This document shows positions 26,042 to 31,647 of a stretch of 64,000 bases of DNA, piece by piece; the first letter of the stretch is position 1, and every line of letters starts with the position of its first letter. The DNA is from a virus. The stretch lies in IMG/VR virus record IMGVR_UViG_3300027704_000022, positions 1 to 64,000 of that record. The stretch is one strand, 5' to 3'. The notes below the pieces were generated by a model. It did no database searches and was not told the origin of the DNA. It saw only the letters and a list, made by a program, of their open reading frames with translations. Both the position numbers and the translations under genes were made by a program.

Positions 26042-26758
26042 TTACACCTTTCCCCAGTTTTGTAACTTAGAAATGATGAATTTTAAAATTTTACTTCTAA
26101 CAATGTCTTTATTGGTGAACTTAAAGGTCGTAATGCCATTTTCGATAGAATCATCAGTAGAAAAGACATCAACCATCTTTTTGAACCCCGTTTTCCCATC
26201 AATATCACTTTGCATAAAGTCTCCACATATGACTAGCTTAGTATTTTCACCAATACGAGTAATCAAAGTCGTCAATTCCTTAAATGTGAAGTTTTGAGCT
26301 TCATCCGCAACTATAAGTTTGTTTTCCCAGTTCGCGCCCCTCAAAAAGTTTATAGGTATAGCGTTCACCCTTTCTTTTTGCTTTAAGTAAGCCGTATCGC
26401 CCTCATGTATTATTTCTTCCAGCTTATCATAAAGAGGCAGCGTGAAAAGGTTGAATTTCTCCGACATATCTCCAGGAAGGCTACCTAGACCTTTATCTGC
26501 ACTTTCTACGATACTTCGGACATAAAGGAGGTCTTTGTCTGAATCTTCAGACATTAACCTCAAACATCCGTATAAAGACATGTAGGTTTTACTCGAACCC
26601 GCAGGTCCAGATACAAACATTATTTTTACATCTGGGTTTAATAGCATATCTAGGAATTTATGCTGATTCGGGGTAAATTTAAATTTCCTCTTCTTGAATT
26701 TTATTGAAAAAAAACTGTGAGGCTCCAACTGAATATCAGAAAGCTTCTTTGATCCCAT
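26042..26758 (-). CDS. phoH: PhoH-like ATPase
   Basis: 238 residues, a compact PhoH domain: NQHKFLDML, Walker A GPAGSSKT (51-58), SLPGDMSEK (about 93-101) and Walker B LIVADEAQN (148-156) followed by LTTLITRIG and the GD motif in VICGDFMQSD. PhoH proteins are common in marine phages; the biochemical role is RNA- or nucleotide-linked ATPase, and the role in infection is unknown. AGTGTAA lies 10 nt before the ATG, so expression may be late. The 120-bp gap after it (25922-26041) has no gene. Confidence 0.9.
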   Translation of the reverse strand: MGSKKLSDIQLEPHSFFSIKFKKRKFKFTPNQHKFLDMLLNPDVKIMFVSGPAGSSKTYMSLYGCLRLMSEDSDKDLLYVRSIVESADKGLGSLPGDMSEKFNLFTLPLYDKLEEIIHEGDTAYLKQKERVNAIPINFLRGANWENKLIVADEAQNFTFKELTTLITRIGENTKLVICGDFMQSDIDGKTGFKKMVDVFSTDDSIENGITTFKFTNKDIVRSKILKFIISKLQNWGKV

Positions 26759-26775
26759 ATGTTATATATTACACT
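26759..26775 (-). promoter_or_regulatory. Candidate late promoter box AGTGTAA, phoH
   Basis: Minus-strand AGTGTAA (26769-26775), 10 nt before the phoH ATG. Confidence 0.5.
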
Positions 26776-26779
26776 GAAT

Positions 26780-27646
26780 TTACAGTTTTACCTGTTTAAT
26801 TGTAGCTGTAGTCTTAATTGTCTCCCCTCCTTGAGCCGAATACGATTCGGTCAAAACTCTCGCGCCAGCAGGGAATTTAATCAAATCATCAATAGGACTT
26901 GATACCCCTACGCCAACACTCCCCTGCATGTTTAATTTAACCTGTAAAGTATTGGTCAATGCTTCCCCACTAAATCCTATCAAGCTATTTAAACCTGTAG
27001 ACGATACAGATATCTCCTCCTCCACTCCATCCAATAACATAGAAGACGCATTAACCGAACCTAACCCGTAAATTGGGGTGCGGGTGTATGCTCTGCTGAA
27101 ATTTATTTGAGATTGAACTTGTCCCAACACAGCCTCGCTATCAATAATAGAACACGTATGACCATAAACAATCAAATCAGTATCTAATTTAGGACTTGAA
27201 CTACCTATACCTACAAAATTAGTATTCCCACTTATAGTCCCACCCACAGCAGGATCTAATGAAACAAAATTAGCACTCAAAATCACTGGCTCAAATGGAC
27301 TCACACTCAACGACACATCTTTAGCGTAACACTTGTTATATATCCCACTACCCAACTTCATCGTTACAAAATTATCCTGATTAGCATCCAATAAAAAATC
27401 CAACCCCGATACCATCCCAGATTGCAATAAACAACTAATAGAGATATCCGCAGATAATGCACTATTGAAGGTAAACTGATCAGCCGCATCAACTGTCTTA
27501 CCCAATTTACGCCTCACACTAGACGCAGTATTGTAGCTCACGCTCGCTTGGGTGGCTGGTAGATAATCGTTAACCTCATTCGGCGGACTCGACCCGACCC
27601 CGACTTGACCTATGTAGACTGGGAATTCACTGTATGGTAGACTCAT
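26780..27646 (-). CDS. Tail-tube-like protein (paralogue C)
   Basis: 288 residues, beta-rich, Ser/Gly/Asn-rich. NKCYAKDVSLSVSPFEPVILSANF corresponds to the YSV...AVGSLPTVNV region of the tail tube candidate, and INFSRAYTRTPIYGLGS to its LPLSRSPIDRLGSR. I infer the same beta-sandwich fold. Unlike the other two it sits far from the tail genes, at the head of the phoH-to-capsid operon, with AGTGTAA 9 nt before its ATG. It may be a decoration or second tube protein, or a diverged duplicate kept for another purpose. Confidence 0.55.
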   Translation of the reverse strand: MSLPYSEFPVYIGQVGVGSSPPNEVNDYLPATQASVSYNTASSVRRKLGKTVDAADQFTFNSALSADISISCLLQSGMVSGLDFLLDANQDNFVTMKLGSGIYNKCYAKDVSLSVSPFEPVILSANFVSLDPAVGGTISGNTNFVGIGSSSPKLDTDLIVYGHTCSIIDSEAVLGQVQSQINFSRAYTRTPIYGLGSVNASSMLLDGVEEEISVSSTGLNSLIGFSGEALTNTLQVKLNMQGSVGVGVSSPIDDLIKFPAGARVLTESYSAQGGETIKTTATIKQVKL

Positions 27647-27662
27647 TTGTTGTTATTACACT
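27647..27662 (-). promoter_or_regulatory. Candidate late promoter box AGTGTAA, head operon
   Basis: Minus-strand AGTGTAA (27656-27662), 9 nt before the ATG at 27646, with TATAATTAATAACTAATT upstream. Confidence 0.55.
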
Positions 27663-27768
27663 AATTAGTTATTAATTATAGGGGGGCGTGTTTTTTTTTA
27701 AACAAACAATCTAAATCATAACCCCGTCAGCGATTGGCCCAAGAATGGGTGGGGGTATGGCTGTTGAG

Positions 27769-27925
27769 AAATTGAAGTTAGACTCCCCCCCCGCGTATGC
27801 TACGCAAAACCCAACTAAATTTTTCAGAAATGGGGGAGGGTGTCAAGTATTAAGTGAAAATATATTTAGAAAATTAATAGTAAAAAAAGCTTTTTGTTTG
27901 TTCTGTTCTGTGATAAAATATCCCC
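27769..27925 (+). promoter_or_regulatory. Leaderless promoter 1
   Basis: Palindrome AAAAAGCTTTTT (27884-27895) and -10 TAAAAT (27914-27919) with 25 bp from its G to the first base of the -10. Six bp then separate the -10 from the ATG at 27926. The rest of the gap from 27647 holds only C- and G-runs. Confidence 0.6.
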
Positions 27926-28162
27926 ATGACAACGCAAGAGGAATACAAGCAAGAACTAAAGAAGCAAGCTCGCAAATTACTCGCTTACCGTTTCGGCGGT
28001 GGCATCCCAGTAAAGCGGTCTCGCATCTTCTTTGCCGAAGTAAATAAGACCGCCAAATTAATCATTAAATCTTCAAGTCACTGCGAAACCTGCAACGGCA
28101 CTGGCTGGATTCCTGAAGTATATCAGGGCGAGAGGGAGTGGAGCTGCTGCCAAGATTGCTAA
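27926..28162 (+). CDS. Small zinc-binding protein with DnaJ-like CxxCxGxG
   Basis: 78 residues. The C-terminus carries CETCNGTGW and CCQDC, paired cysteine motifs as in DnaJ-type zinc fingers and in many phage small proteins. The N-terminus is a basic helix (YKQELKKQARKLLAYRF). First gene of the plus-strand accessory array. It has a leaderless-type promoter and no Shine-Dalgarno. Function unknown; nucleic-acid or protein contact through the zinc knuckle is likely. Confidence 0.7.
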   Translation: MTTQEEYKQELKKQARKLLAYRFGGGIPVKRSRIFFAEVNKTAKLIIKSSSHCETCNGTGWIPEVYQGEREWSCCQDC

Positions 28163-28198
28163 GATTGCACAGGATTTTAAGCCGTCAAATAATAGTAG

Positions 28199-28240
28199 AA
28201 AAAGCTTTTCTTAAATCAAAAATTACACTATAATACCGAC
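28199..28240 (+). promoter_or_regulatory. Leaderless promoter 2
   Basis: AAAAAGCTTTT (28199-28209), -10 TATAAT (28229-28234), 25 bp from the palindrome G to the -10, and 6 bp (ACCGAC) to the ATG at 28241. The -35 position falls in the palindrome's T-run. Confidence 0.7.
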
Positions 28241-28435
28241 ATGACCGCAACACTAGAGCAAGTCCAAAGCACCTACAAAAATCTTGGCGTAATGAATAGC
28301 TGGGACGAAAACCCTGAAGAGTTTCAGAATATGATCTCTCAAAAGTGGCAACGTCGTACCGTCTATACGGGCGCGACTTACGAGACTCAAGCTTGTCACG
28401 AAAATAAAACCTTCTGGAAAGTCTACACCTCCTAA
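28241..28435 (+). CDS. Hypothetical small protein
   Basis: 64 residues, soluble, with WDENPEEFQNMISQKWQRRTVY. No family recognised. It has its own leaderless-type promoter and is followed directly by the hairpin promoter of the next gene. Codon use and the tight promoter support it as a true early gene. Likely a host-interaction protein, but this is only inference from its place in the array. Confidence 0.65.
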   Translation: MTATLEQVQSTYKNLGVMNSWDENPEEFQNMISQKWQRRTVYTGATYETQACHENKTFWKVYTS

Positions 28436-28448
28436 AAAAACATTTAAA

Positions 28449-28491
28449 AGGGGGGTTGACAATCCCCCCGCCTTTCAACTATAATCTCACC
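28449..28491 (+). promoter_or_regulatory. Promoter with -35 inside a G6/C6 hairpin
   Basis: Consensus TTGACA (28456-28461), an 18-bp spacer, TATAAT (28480-28485), then 6 bp to the ATG at 28492. The -35 sits between G6 and C6 runs that can pair. The same arrangement recurs at 30497-30537, suggesting duplication of the gene with its promoter. Confidence 0.8.
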
Positions 28492-28623
28492 ATGACCATG
28501 ACACAAGAAACGAAAGAAGCATTAGCAGCAATGGCCCAAGCCGAAGACTCTTGGAATAAGATGATTGACGAAGTTGTCGAAGCCTCCGAAAAAGCCCAAG
28601 AAGAGCCAACAGAAACACAATAG
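28492..28623 (+). CDS. Small acidic peptide, copy A of a paralogous pair
   Basis: 43 residues, acidic helix. EALAAMAQAEDSWNKMIDE matches EALAAMAKAEDSWNKMIDE in the peptide at 30538, including neighbouring positions, and both have the same hairpin-type promoter. A shared promoter and shared protein imply duplication. It starts directly at the predicted transcription start. Too short for an enzyme; perhaps an inhibitor or adaptor of a host protein. Confidence 0.7.
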   Translation: MTMTQETKEALAAMAQAEDSWNKMIDEVVEASEKAQEEPTETQ

Positions 28624-28628
28624 AAACT

Positions 28629-28853
28629 ATGAACATACACAATTTCAAAGACCAATCCAACAAGGGCAAAGCCCTTCTTCTTCTTACTTATCCTCTCGCC
28701 ATCGGTGTGCATTACATGGAATGGCATAGGATGCGAAAGCTTCAGCGCATGATCAGAAAGTGGATCAGTGCCGCTTGCAAGAACCCGAACGGGCATGAGG
28801 CTGAGATGGTTAAGGAGTGGAGCTATGAGCTTAACGACATCTATGGCAAGTAA
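28629..28853 (+). CDS. Small basic protein
   Basis: 74 residues: a hydrophobic stretch (ALLLLTYPLAIGVHYM, about 15-30) followed by basic helix (RMRKLQRMIRKWIS). It may associate with membrane. It starts 5 bp after the preceding stop, without its own promoter, so it is cotranscribed. It ends before the terminator at 28951. Function unknown. Confidence 0.55.
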   Translation: MNIHNFKDQSNKGKALLLLTYPLAIGVHYMEWHRMRKLQRMIRKWISAACKNPNGHEAEMVKEWSYELNDIYGK

Positions 28854-28950
28854 TGCTTTCGTCAAGTGAGTATAAACACGGTTAAGCGATCTACAAGACG
28901 TAAAATAAATAGTGATCGTGGGTTTAGCTAGCCCTCTAAGAAATAGCTAG

Positions 28951-28974
28951 CCCGTCCCCTGAGTGGGGGGCGGG
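28951..28974 (+). terminator. Rho-independent terminator
   Basis: CCCGTCCCC pairs with GGGGGCGGG around a 6-nt loop, followed by TTTTCTTTTT. Closes the 28492-28853 unit. Near twin of the terminator at 32673. Confidence 0.85.
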
Positions 28975-29084
28975 TTTTCTTTTTCGGGTGGTTGCTTGAT
29001 ATCAGGGTGTCACCTCATTTTAAATCAGAACGGTGAGAACGTCAAGCCTTTTAGGGTGAAAAAAGTAAATAAAAACATTTAAAT

Positions 29085-29179
29085 AAAAACGCTGTAACTC
29101 ACTGAGCGATAGGGAGTTAGCGCGGTCGCCCCGCCCGATCCGCCTAACTCGTTGATACTCAACGAGTTACGAGGGTTTT
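29085..29179. repeat. Double-hairpin element R1
   Basis: Two ~25-bp palindromes, each based on arms TAACTCGTTGA and TCAACGAGTTA with a 3-nt loop, separated by a GC-rich spacer with CGGTCGCCCCGCC. Outer ends are AAAACGCTG and a GGGTTTT-type run. Its spacer and next palindrome start are identical to R6 over about 36 bp. Confidence 0.85.
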
Positions 29180-29273
29180 CCCCATATAGGAAACTCAAGC
29201 CGATGTCAAGACTTTCCTCAAAGAAAAAGATGTCAAGCCTTTAAACAAGAAAAAGAATTTGTTTTCTATGTAG

Positions 29274-29315
29274 AAAAAGCTTTTAATTTCTGCGTTTCTA
29301 GAGTAGAATATGGGC
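29274..29315 (+). promoter_or_regulatory. Leaderless promoter 3
   Basis: AAAAAGCTTTT (29274-29284), -10 TAGAAT (29304-29309), 25 bp G-to-10, and 6 bp to the ATG at 29316. Shares TTTCTGCGTTTCTAGA with promoter 4. Confidence 0.7.
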
Positions 29316-29561
29316 ATGTCCAACATTACCAACTCGTTCAACGTCGTTAACCTAATCAATAAGCGTGTCACTTATACCACATCCAACAGCGGCAACACCC
29401 GCAAGTATATCCTCAAAAGCATCGACCGCATCGGTGACGGATTCGCAGTCTGTAAAGTTATCGATAAGAGCGACGATAAGAAGAGCGAAAAGCAAGTCTG
29501 GAAGACTCTGCGCTTCGACGGCATCTCGTCCCTTTCCCACTGCGGTGCGCTTGTTCGATAA
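29316..29561 (+). CDS. Small KOW/Tudor-like protein, unknown
   Basis: 81 residues, basic, beta-rich: NLINKRVTYTTSNSGNTRKYILKSIDRIGDGFAVCKVIDKSD. The strand pattern resembles a small SH3/Tudor barrel, but I do not recognise a family. ATGs occur at 29310 and 29316; the latter keeps the exact 6-bp spacing to the -10 shared by its neighbours, so it is chosen. A terminator follows at 29579. Likely an early host-interaction protein. Confidence 0.65.
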   Translation: MSNITNSFNVVNLINKRVTYTTSNSGNTRKYILKSIDRIGDGFAVCKVIDKSDDKKSEKQVWKTLRFDGISSLSHCGALVR

Positions 29562-29578
29562 TGCTAACTAGCTTCAAA

Positions 29579-29596
29579 GCCTCCCGAAAGGGAGGC
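29579..29596 (+). terminator. Rho-independent terminator, GAAA loop
   Basis: Stem GCCTCCC/GGGAGGC with a GAAA tetraloop and TTTTTT. Ends the 29316 gene. Confidence 0.9.
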
Positions 29597-29638
29597 TTTT
29601 TTGCTTCCATGCCAAAAAAAAGATTAAAATACATACAG

Positions 29639-29680
29639 AAAAAGCTTTTGATTTCTGCGTTTCTAGATTAGAATATGCGC
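29639..29680 (+). promoter_or_regulatory. Leaderless promoter 4
   Basis: AAAAAGCTTTT (29639-29649), -10 TAGAAT (29669-29674), 25 bp G-to-10, 6 bp to the ATG at 29681. The AAAAAAAAGATTAAAATACAT stretch upstream is shared with promoter 5. Confidence 0.7.
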
Positions 29681-29977
29681 ATGTCCGATACTACTACCGC
29701 ACAACGCTACTTCGTCATCACCGTTCAGTCCTGCTCTGGCCCCGACATGGGGAAAACCCTTCTCCTTGGCTTTGGCAAATCCGAAAAAGACGCTTGGAGG
29801 GACGCGGCTGGCGATTGGTATCCACGACACTGTCATGAGTGCGATGCCGATTTCTACGAATACAGGGGGACGGCGGGAAAGATGCTGTCATTCACGGCTA
29901 CTCCCGCTTTTTACGACACCGACCCAACCCCAATAGATCTCCTGACCGTATATCGGCAGTCGCGACTGGATCAGTGA
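29681..29977 (+). CDS. Small protein with CxxC, paralogue of the 30282 gene
   Basis: 98 residues. YFVITVQSCS, LLLGFGKSEKDAWRDAAGDW and CHECDADFYEY align with YYVIVGQSSI, LYLGYGKSKSEAWDDATGG and CRECDATMYH of the protein at 30282. Beta strands then a CxxC knuckle, possibly zinc-binding through pairing with other residues or a partner. ATG 29681 is preferred to 29675 because it keeps the 6-bp rule. Its own promoter and terminator make it a monocistronic unit. Function unknown. Confidence 0.7.
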   Translation: MSDTTTAQRYFVITVQSCSGPDMGKTLLLGFGKSEKDAWRDAAGDWYPRHCHECDADFYEYRGTAGKMLSFTATPAFYDTDPTPIDLLTVYRQSRLDQ

Positions 29978-29993
29978 TCAGCCCCTGTGATCG

Positions 29994-30009
29994 GCTCCCG
30001 AAAGGGAGC
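29994..30009 (+). terminator. Rho-independent terminator, GAAA loop
   Basis: Stem GCTCCC/GGGAGC with a GAAA loop and TTTTTT. Ends the 29681 gene. Confidence 0.85.
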
Positions 30010-30019
30010 TTTTTTGCTT

Positions 30020-30092
30020 GTAAAGAAAAAAAGAATTTCTTTTTTGCTTGACGCTTGAGCGGGAAACACTAAGGGGGAAAACGCTGTAACTC
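30020..30092. repeat. 73-bp direct repeat, copy 1
   Basis: Differs from 31271-31343 at only two positions by my count. It contains an AAAAAAGAATTTCTTTTTT inverted repeat, CTTGAGCGGGAAACACTAAG, and runs into the left end of a double-hairpin element. Very recent duplication or gene conversion. Confidence 0.85.
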
Positions 30093-30171
30093 ACTGAGTA
30101 GTAGGGAGTTAGCGCGGGGCGGGGGGGCGTTCGCCCTAACTCGTTGAGTATCAACGAGTTACGAAGGTTTT
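30078..30171. repeat. Double-hairpin element R2
   Basis: Same design as R1: AAAACGCTGTAACTC left end, imperfect palindrome, G-rich spacer, then a perfect 11-bp-arm palindrome ending GAGTTAC. Lies between the 29994 terminator and the 30240 promoter. Confidence 0.85.
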
Positions 30172-30239
30172 CCCCGTAAAGAAAACTGACGCTCATGTCA
30201 AGCATTTAAATCAGAAAAAAAAGATTAAAATACATGCAG

Positions 30240-30281
30240 AAAAAGCTTTTAAAAAATCAATTTTTAAGGTAAAATCTGCCC
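30240..30281 (+). promoter_or_regulatory. Leaderless promoter 5
   Basis: AAAAAGCTTTT (30240-30250), -10 TAAAAT (30270-30275), 25 bp G-to-10, 6 bp (CTGCCC) to the ATG at 30282. Confidence 0.7.
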
Positions 30282-30482
30282 ATGCCTAGCACTACCAAAT
30301 ACTACGTGATCGTCGGTCAGTCCTCCATCAATTTCGGGAACTTGTATCTCGGATATGGAAAATCAAAATCAGAGGCGTGGGATGACGCTACGGGCGGCGG
30401 TCGCAGAAATCGCGACTGGGATTGTCGCGAATGCGACGCGACGATGTATCATTCTCACGGCGAACAGGGGTCGCTCATCTAA
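30282..30482 (+). CDS. Small protein with CxxC, paralogue of the 29681 gene
   Basis: 66 residues. Shorter relative of the 29681 protein; the matching part covers the N-terminal strands, GYGKSKSEAWDDAT and CRECDATMY, but it lacks the final 30 residues. No enzyme motif. Same promoter class, including the upstream AGATTAAAATACAT box. No terminator follows; the next hairpin promoter starts immediately. Confidence 0.7.
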   Translation: MPSTTKYYVIVGQSSINFGNLYLGYGKSKSEAWDDATGGGRRNRDWDCRECDATMYHSHGEQGSLI

Positions 30483-30496
30483 AAAAACATTTAAAA

Positions 30497-30537
30497 GGGG
30501 GGTTGACTCCCCCCTCATTTTCAACTAAAATACCGAC
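30497..30537 (+). promoter_or_regulatory. Promoter with -35 inside a G6/C6 hairpin, copy 2
   Basis: TTGACT (30503-30508) lies between G6 and C6 runs; 17-bp spacer; TAAAAT (30526-30531); 6 bp (ACCGAC) to the ATG at 30538. The preceding AAAAAAACATTTAAAAG also matches the copy at 28437. Confidence 0.75.
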
Positions 30538-30705
30538 ATGACAACGACAGAGGAAGCACTCGCAGCGATGGCCAAGGCAGAAGATTCTTGGAATAAAATG
30601 ATTGATGAGACCGTTCAGATTTCTGGCCAGTTCCAAAAAGACTGTGAAGAGATTTTCGCAGACGCTCCAGAGAAGCCAGAGCAAGACGCAAGATTCCTCG
30701 CTTAA
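30538..30705 (+). CDS. Small acidic peptide, copy B of a paralogous pair
   Basis: 55 residues, acidic helix; the first half matches the peptide at 28492 and the second half is different (FQKDCEEIFADAPEKPEQD). Its own hairpin promoter, leaderless. Conservation of the protein and promoter in two copies suggests a selected role rather than chance reading. Function unknown; perhaps a host-protein inhibitor. Confidence 0.7.
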   Translation: MTTTEEALAAMAKAEDSWNKMIDETVQISGQFQKDCEEIFADAPEKPEQDARFLA

Positions 30706-30715
30706 AAATAACAAT

Positions 30716-30859
30716 ATGAAAACACTAGCATTCTTCACCGCAATCTCTCTGTTCGTGGCGCTCATTGGAAATCTTGAGCTTCGCGACTGGGAAGCAGACC
30801 AGAAAATTAAATTAGAAAATCGTCAAAATATCTTTGACAAACTCTCCGAAAAACTTTAA
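30716..30859 (+). CDS. Small membrane or secreted peptide
   Basis: 47 residues: hydrophobic segment TLAFFTAISLFVALIG near the start, then a charged helix LRDWEADQKIKLENRQNIFDKLSEKL. A single transmembrane anchor or uncleaved signal. Begins 10 bp after the preceding stop. The -35 of the next promoter is inside its end. A longer reading frame that starts at 30602 overlaps the 30538 gene and is less likely. Confidence 0.55.
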   Translation: MKTLAFFTAISLFVALIGNLELRDWEADQKIKLENRQNIFDKLSEKL

Positions 30860-30871
30860 AATATCCTCGTT
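30834..30871 (+). promoter_or_regulatory. Near-consensus promoter, almost leaderless
   Basis: TTGACA (30834-30839), 17-bp spacer, TAAAAT (30857-30862), then 9 bp to the ATG at 30872. No AAAAGCTTTT palindrome. Confidence 0.8.
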
Positions 30872-31174
30872 ATGAAAAACACATACTACCAAATGACCCC
30901 CAGCCAACTCGCCAAAAAGATCACCAATCGCGTGATCGAGTATCACAATGAAGGCGAGTCTTCCATCAAGAAAGATGGCATTCGCAAGTTCCTTGTGGAA
31001 GAAGTGCAAGCCGATGCTTTCTCCTCCGTCGAGAATCGTCGCTACCTCAAAGTGAAGACCCGCGATCTAGATGATGGCGGCAAGTCTAAATTCCGCACAA
31101 TTCACGTTGCGGGGATTTCCAAGGTGGACGGGAAAATCAAGACGGCTGCTCGGATGGTCAAATCAGTTTTTTAA
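30872..31174 (+). CDS. Hypothetical basic protein
   Basis: 100 residues, basic: QLAKKITNRVIEYHNEGESSIKKDGIRKFLVEEVQADAF, then strands RRYLKVKTRDLDDG and RTIHVAGISKVDGKIKTA. No family recognised. Near-consensus promoter and a strong terminator at 31219, so probably strongly expressed early. May bind nucleic acid, given its charge; not shown. Confidence 0.65.
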   Translation: MKNTYYQMTPSQLAKKITNRVIEYHNEGESSIKKDGIRKFLVEEVQADAFSSVENRRYLKVKTRDLDDGGKSKFRTIHVAGISKVDGKIKTAARMVKSVF

Positions 31175-31218
31175 TGTGTGTGTGTTGCTAGCCTCCTTTG
31201 GTCGGGAGGTTGGCTTTT

Positions 31219-31258
31219 CCCCTCGTTTTCGGTCTTGATTACTTCCGAAAGCGAGGGG
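31219..31258 (+). terminator. Rho-independent terminator, long stem
   Basis: 14-bp stem (31219-31232 with 31245-31258), 12-nt loop, then eight Ts. Ends the 30872 gene. Confidence 0.9.
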
Positions 31259-31270
31259 TTTTTTTTGCCT

Positions 31271-31343
31271 GTAAAGAAAAAAAGAATTTCTTTTTTGCTT
31301 GACTCTTGAGCGGGAAACACTAAGGGGAAAAACGCTGTAACTC
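31271..31343. repeat. 73-bp direct repeat, copy 2
   Basis: Second copy of 30020-30092 with two differences. It leads directly into R3, as copy 1 leads into R2, so the repeat and the left end of the element are one unit. Confidence 0.85.
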
Positions 31344-31424
31344 GTTGAGTATCAGTGAGTTAGGCGGGGCGGCGGGGCGGATCGCGCTAACTCGTTGAGT
31401 ATCAGTGACTTAGAGCGTTTTTTT
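31328..31424. repeat. Double-hairpin element R3
   Basis: AAAACGCTG at left and AGAGCGTTTTTTT at right mirror each other, so the whole element can fold as one long structure as well as two hairpins. Both palindromes read TAACTCGTTGAGTATCAGTGA; spacer is GGCGGGGCGGCGGGGCGG. Confidence 0.85.
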
Positions 31425-31460
31425 GAGGCCCGTAAAGTGTTGGCGCTCAGGGGGTTATAT

Positions 31461-31515
31461 CTATTTGCTTCGAAATGTTCTGACCTACGTATTAAGGAGA
31501 AATGTCCTGACCTGC
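31461..31515. promoter_or_regulatory. Dispersed motif YTATTT-N14/15-GAYCTRSG, two copies
   Basis: CTATTT, 15 bp, GACCTACG at 31461-31489, then a weaker GTATTA, 14 bp, GACCTGCA ending at 31515. The intervening AAATGTYCT is also shared with copies at 33539 and 33568. Function unknown. Confidence 0.55.
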
Positions 31516-31647
31516 ATTTAAAATAAAAAAAAAGCAAAAAAAAGGCAGAAAGATGTTGCACACAAGTGAGATCCTGTTACACTGTGCATGTCGCTGATGA
31601 ACAACTGATTCGGGGGCATCAAACCAATAACAGCAAATAATATAGTT

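Larger units (their letters stand above)
28854..29315 (+). other. Intergenic: terminator, double-hairpin repeat, promoter
   Basis: No credible gene. Holds a terminator (28951-28974), the first double-hairpin element (29085-29179), two copies of a short GTCAAGCCTTT motif (29042, 29232) and the promoter of the next gene. This order recurs along the array. Confidence 0.6.
31175..31647 (+). other. Intergenic: terminator, direct repeat, double hairpin, dispersed motif
   Basis: No credible gene. In order: terminator, 73-bp direct repeat copy 2, R3, two copies of the YTATTT...GACCT motif, and a possible TTGCAC-16bp-TACACT promoter (31556-31583) followed by a 6-codon open frame at 31588. Confidence 0.6.

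Noticed and set aside
28185-28865. Minus-strand frames opposite the array peptides
   Set aside because: They cross promoters of the plus-strand genes, have no start signals, and the plus-strand paralogues explain the sequence.
31588-31608. Six-codon leader peptide upstream of the ParB-like gene
   Set aside because: Possible, but it has no regulatory codon run or attenuator structure, and a 6-codon frame is too short to support.
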